A stretch of DNA of 41,564 bases from Clostridia bacterium (GTDB taxonomy: Bacteria; Bacillota; Clostridia; Oscillospirales; CAG-272), in contig JAFTOT010000052.1 of NCBI GenBank assembly GCA_017463665.1, positions 1 through 41,564 on the forward strand. The letters are read 5' to 3'. The notes beneath the pieces are model-generated. The model was not told the origin of the DNA. It saw only the letters and a list, made by a program, of their open reading frames with translations, and did no database searches. The position numbers were made by a program, and so were the translations under genes. The first letter of the stretch is position 1. Every line of letters begins with the position of its first letter. This document shows, piece after piece, positions 40,476-41,564 of this stretch.

Positions 40476-41561
40476 TCAGAGCATGAGTCCCATTGAGTTA
40501 TCTTCATCCTCGGCGGGAGCTTCATCTGTGTGGATGATCTCACGCACCTGCGCCTGACCGTTCAGGATGAAGTCACGGATGTATGCGCGGTCGACCTCAA
40601 TCGGAATTTCGTCAAGGCATGCATCGATGATCTCTGCGGTGATCTCGGGCAGCTCCATCTGTCGGTACATCTCCCGTGCCACGTCACAGCTTGTAACGAA
40701 CTCACGGAAGAAGCGGATCAGTCCGTCGCCCTTTCGGGTAACATCGGTGGGATATCCCTTGGCAATGAGCGCGATGTTGTTATCGTAGTTGGGGGCGAGA
40801 GACAGGATCGCACCCGTTTGCACGTCACGCATGAGACCGAAGTTTTCGGTGTGTCTGTCCATGTTGTAGCAGACCGAGTCCATCCATATGAGAAGGAGAT
40901 ACTGCTTTGCGATATCGGGTGACAGAGAGTTTAACACCTCGAAGCAGTTTTCGTAATCTTCATCGTCATCCACAAGGGCGCGGATCGGTTCAAAGTTGAC
41001 CGAAGCTCCATCGGTGAAATCCTTGGAACGGATATACTGTCCGTCCGGCTCATAATGCGCCATATCGAGACCGAGCTTTTCGCCGAGTTTGCAGATGAAC
41101 AGCTCGGAGAAGCATTCTTCGGCGTTGCCGCTTTTGTACATCCACCACTTTCCGTCGATCAGTTTCCAGCACTTCTCGAAGCTTCCCGTGTTGGTCAGCT
41201 CCGGTGTCCTTGACGGCTTTCGGGAGAAGCTGTCGGGATCACCCCGCAGAGCAAGCTGATCGAAGCAGTTTTCCTTGAAGCGGATGTCCTCGTACACGGC
41301 AGACGAGCCGTCCGGCTTAAACCAGTATCGGTCGGTGACCGTAGCCGCATTGACGGCAAGGGCGGTCTGCACATCATCGGTGGTGCGAAGACGGAGTGCC
41401 TTTTTCAGAAGCCTTGAATTGGTTCTGTGCGCGTCGATGGCACGGGAGGCGATCCATCCCTCCACGTTCTTCGTCCGTTTCAGATACAGCGGAAGCAGTT
41501 CTTCCACCGACTCTGTTATGATTCCGTTTTGTATTTTGGCAATCGGGCGATCCTCTGACAT
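40476..41561 (-). CDS. HipA-like Ser/Thr kinase domain protein (5' end possibly outside the window)
   Basis: At least 361 residues, running off near the window edge; the ATG at 41561 may not be the true start, and no ribosome-binding site can be seen. The kinase core matches HipA: catalytic loop NMDRHTENFGL (about residue 235, the D-R-H-x-x-N pattern) and metal motif LAPNYDNNIAL about 22 residues later. WWMYKSGNAEECFSELFICK near residue 140 is the likely ATP-lysine region. HipA kinases of toxin-antitoxin systems phosphorylate aminoacyl-tRNA synthetases; stand-alone relatives have other targets. No HipB-type antitoxin gene is visible on the downstream side. Function is therefore left open. Confidence 0.8.
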   Translation of the reverse strand: MSEDRPIAKIQNGIITESVEELLPLYLKRTKNVEGWIASRAIDAHRTNSRLLKKALRLRTTDDVQTALAVNAATVTDRYWFKPDGSSAVYEDIRFKENCFDQLALRGDPDSFSRKPSRTPELTNTGSFEKCWKLIDGKWWMYKSGNAEECFSELFICKLGEKLGLDMAHYEPDGQYIRSKDFTDGASVNFEPIRALVDDDEDYENCFEVLNSLSPDIAKQYLLLIWMDSVCYNMDRHTENFGLMRDVQTGAILSLAPNYDNNIALIAKGYPTDVTRKGDGLIRFFREFVTSCDVAREMYRQMELPEITAEIIDACLDEIPIEVDRAYIRDFILNGQAQVREIIHTDEAPAEDEDNSMGLML

Positions 41562-41564
41562 GAG

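Overview
The window reads as chromosomal DNA of a low-copy-repeat-rich, fairly GC-rich Firmicute of the class Clostridia, most likely an Oscillospirales/Ruminococcaceae-type gut bacterium. The reasons are a Gram-positive PolC, an IreB/UPF0297 protein, a DUF1292 protein, the MEP isoprenoid pathway, SLH-domain surface protein, Gram-positive Shine-Dalgarno sites (AAAGG, GGAGG), and short dispersed palindromic repeats of the kind common in that group. This placement is inference; there is no rRNA gene to confirm it.

Layout. 1-315: hairpin array A and a promoter. 316-3594: an AT-rich XRE regulator, then ireB, ribF and a D-Ala-D-Ala carboxypeptidase-like protein whose second and third active-site motifs are altered. 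3633-4596: a small membrane protein on the minus strand, a GTAGGGG-type repeat and a candidate structured RNA. 4597-9881: lipid kinase and polC. 10130-16470: the envelope/translation cluster pyrH-frr-uppS-cdsA-dxr-rseP-ispG. 16588-20932: a lipoprotein, lepA and hemW. 21021-22087: DUF1292, a probable 6S RNA and a small minus-strand membrane protein. 22249-27983: an MBOAT/DHHW O-acylation pair, recG and rarA. 28245-31224: hairpin array B, a 16S pseudouridine synthase and tex. 31422-36673: an orphan sugar-ABC ATPase, hairpin array C, a CPBP protease, tadA, a membrane protein plus lipoprotein pair, hairpin array D and dinB. 36729-41561: a DRE-TIM aldolase-like enzyme (minus), a secreted SLH-anchored 5'-nucleotidase, and a HipA-like kinase (minus) at the window edge.

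How it fits together. Most genes are housekeeping: replication and repair (polC, recG, rarA, dinB), translation (frr, lepA, tadA, rRNA pseudouridylation), and undecaprenyl/phospholipid/isoprenoid synthesis feeding the cell wall (uppS, cdsA, dxr, ispG). The surface-facing set is the carboxypeptidase-like protein, MBOAT/DHHW pair, two Thr-rich-linker lipoproteins and the SLH nucleotidase.

The most unusual material lies between genes. Four arrays (A-D) consist of short hairpins with mostly three-base loops, separated by a constant seven-base word that is specific to the array (GTGAAAT, ATGATTT or GCGATAT). In arrays A, B and D the word is inverted in the second half, so the whole array is a palindrome made of palindromes. 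I know of no formal description of these, but I could not search. A second undescribed candidate is a roughly 145-nt multi-hairpin RNA with a possible pseudoknot at 4283-4427.
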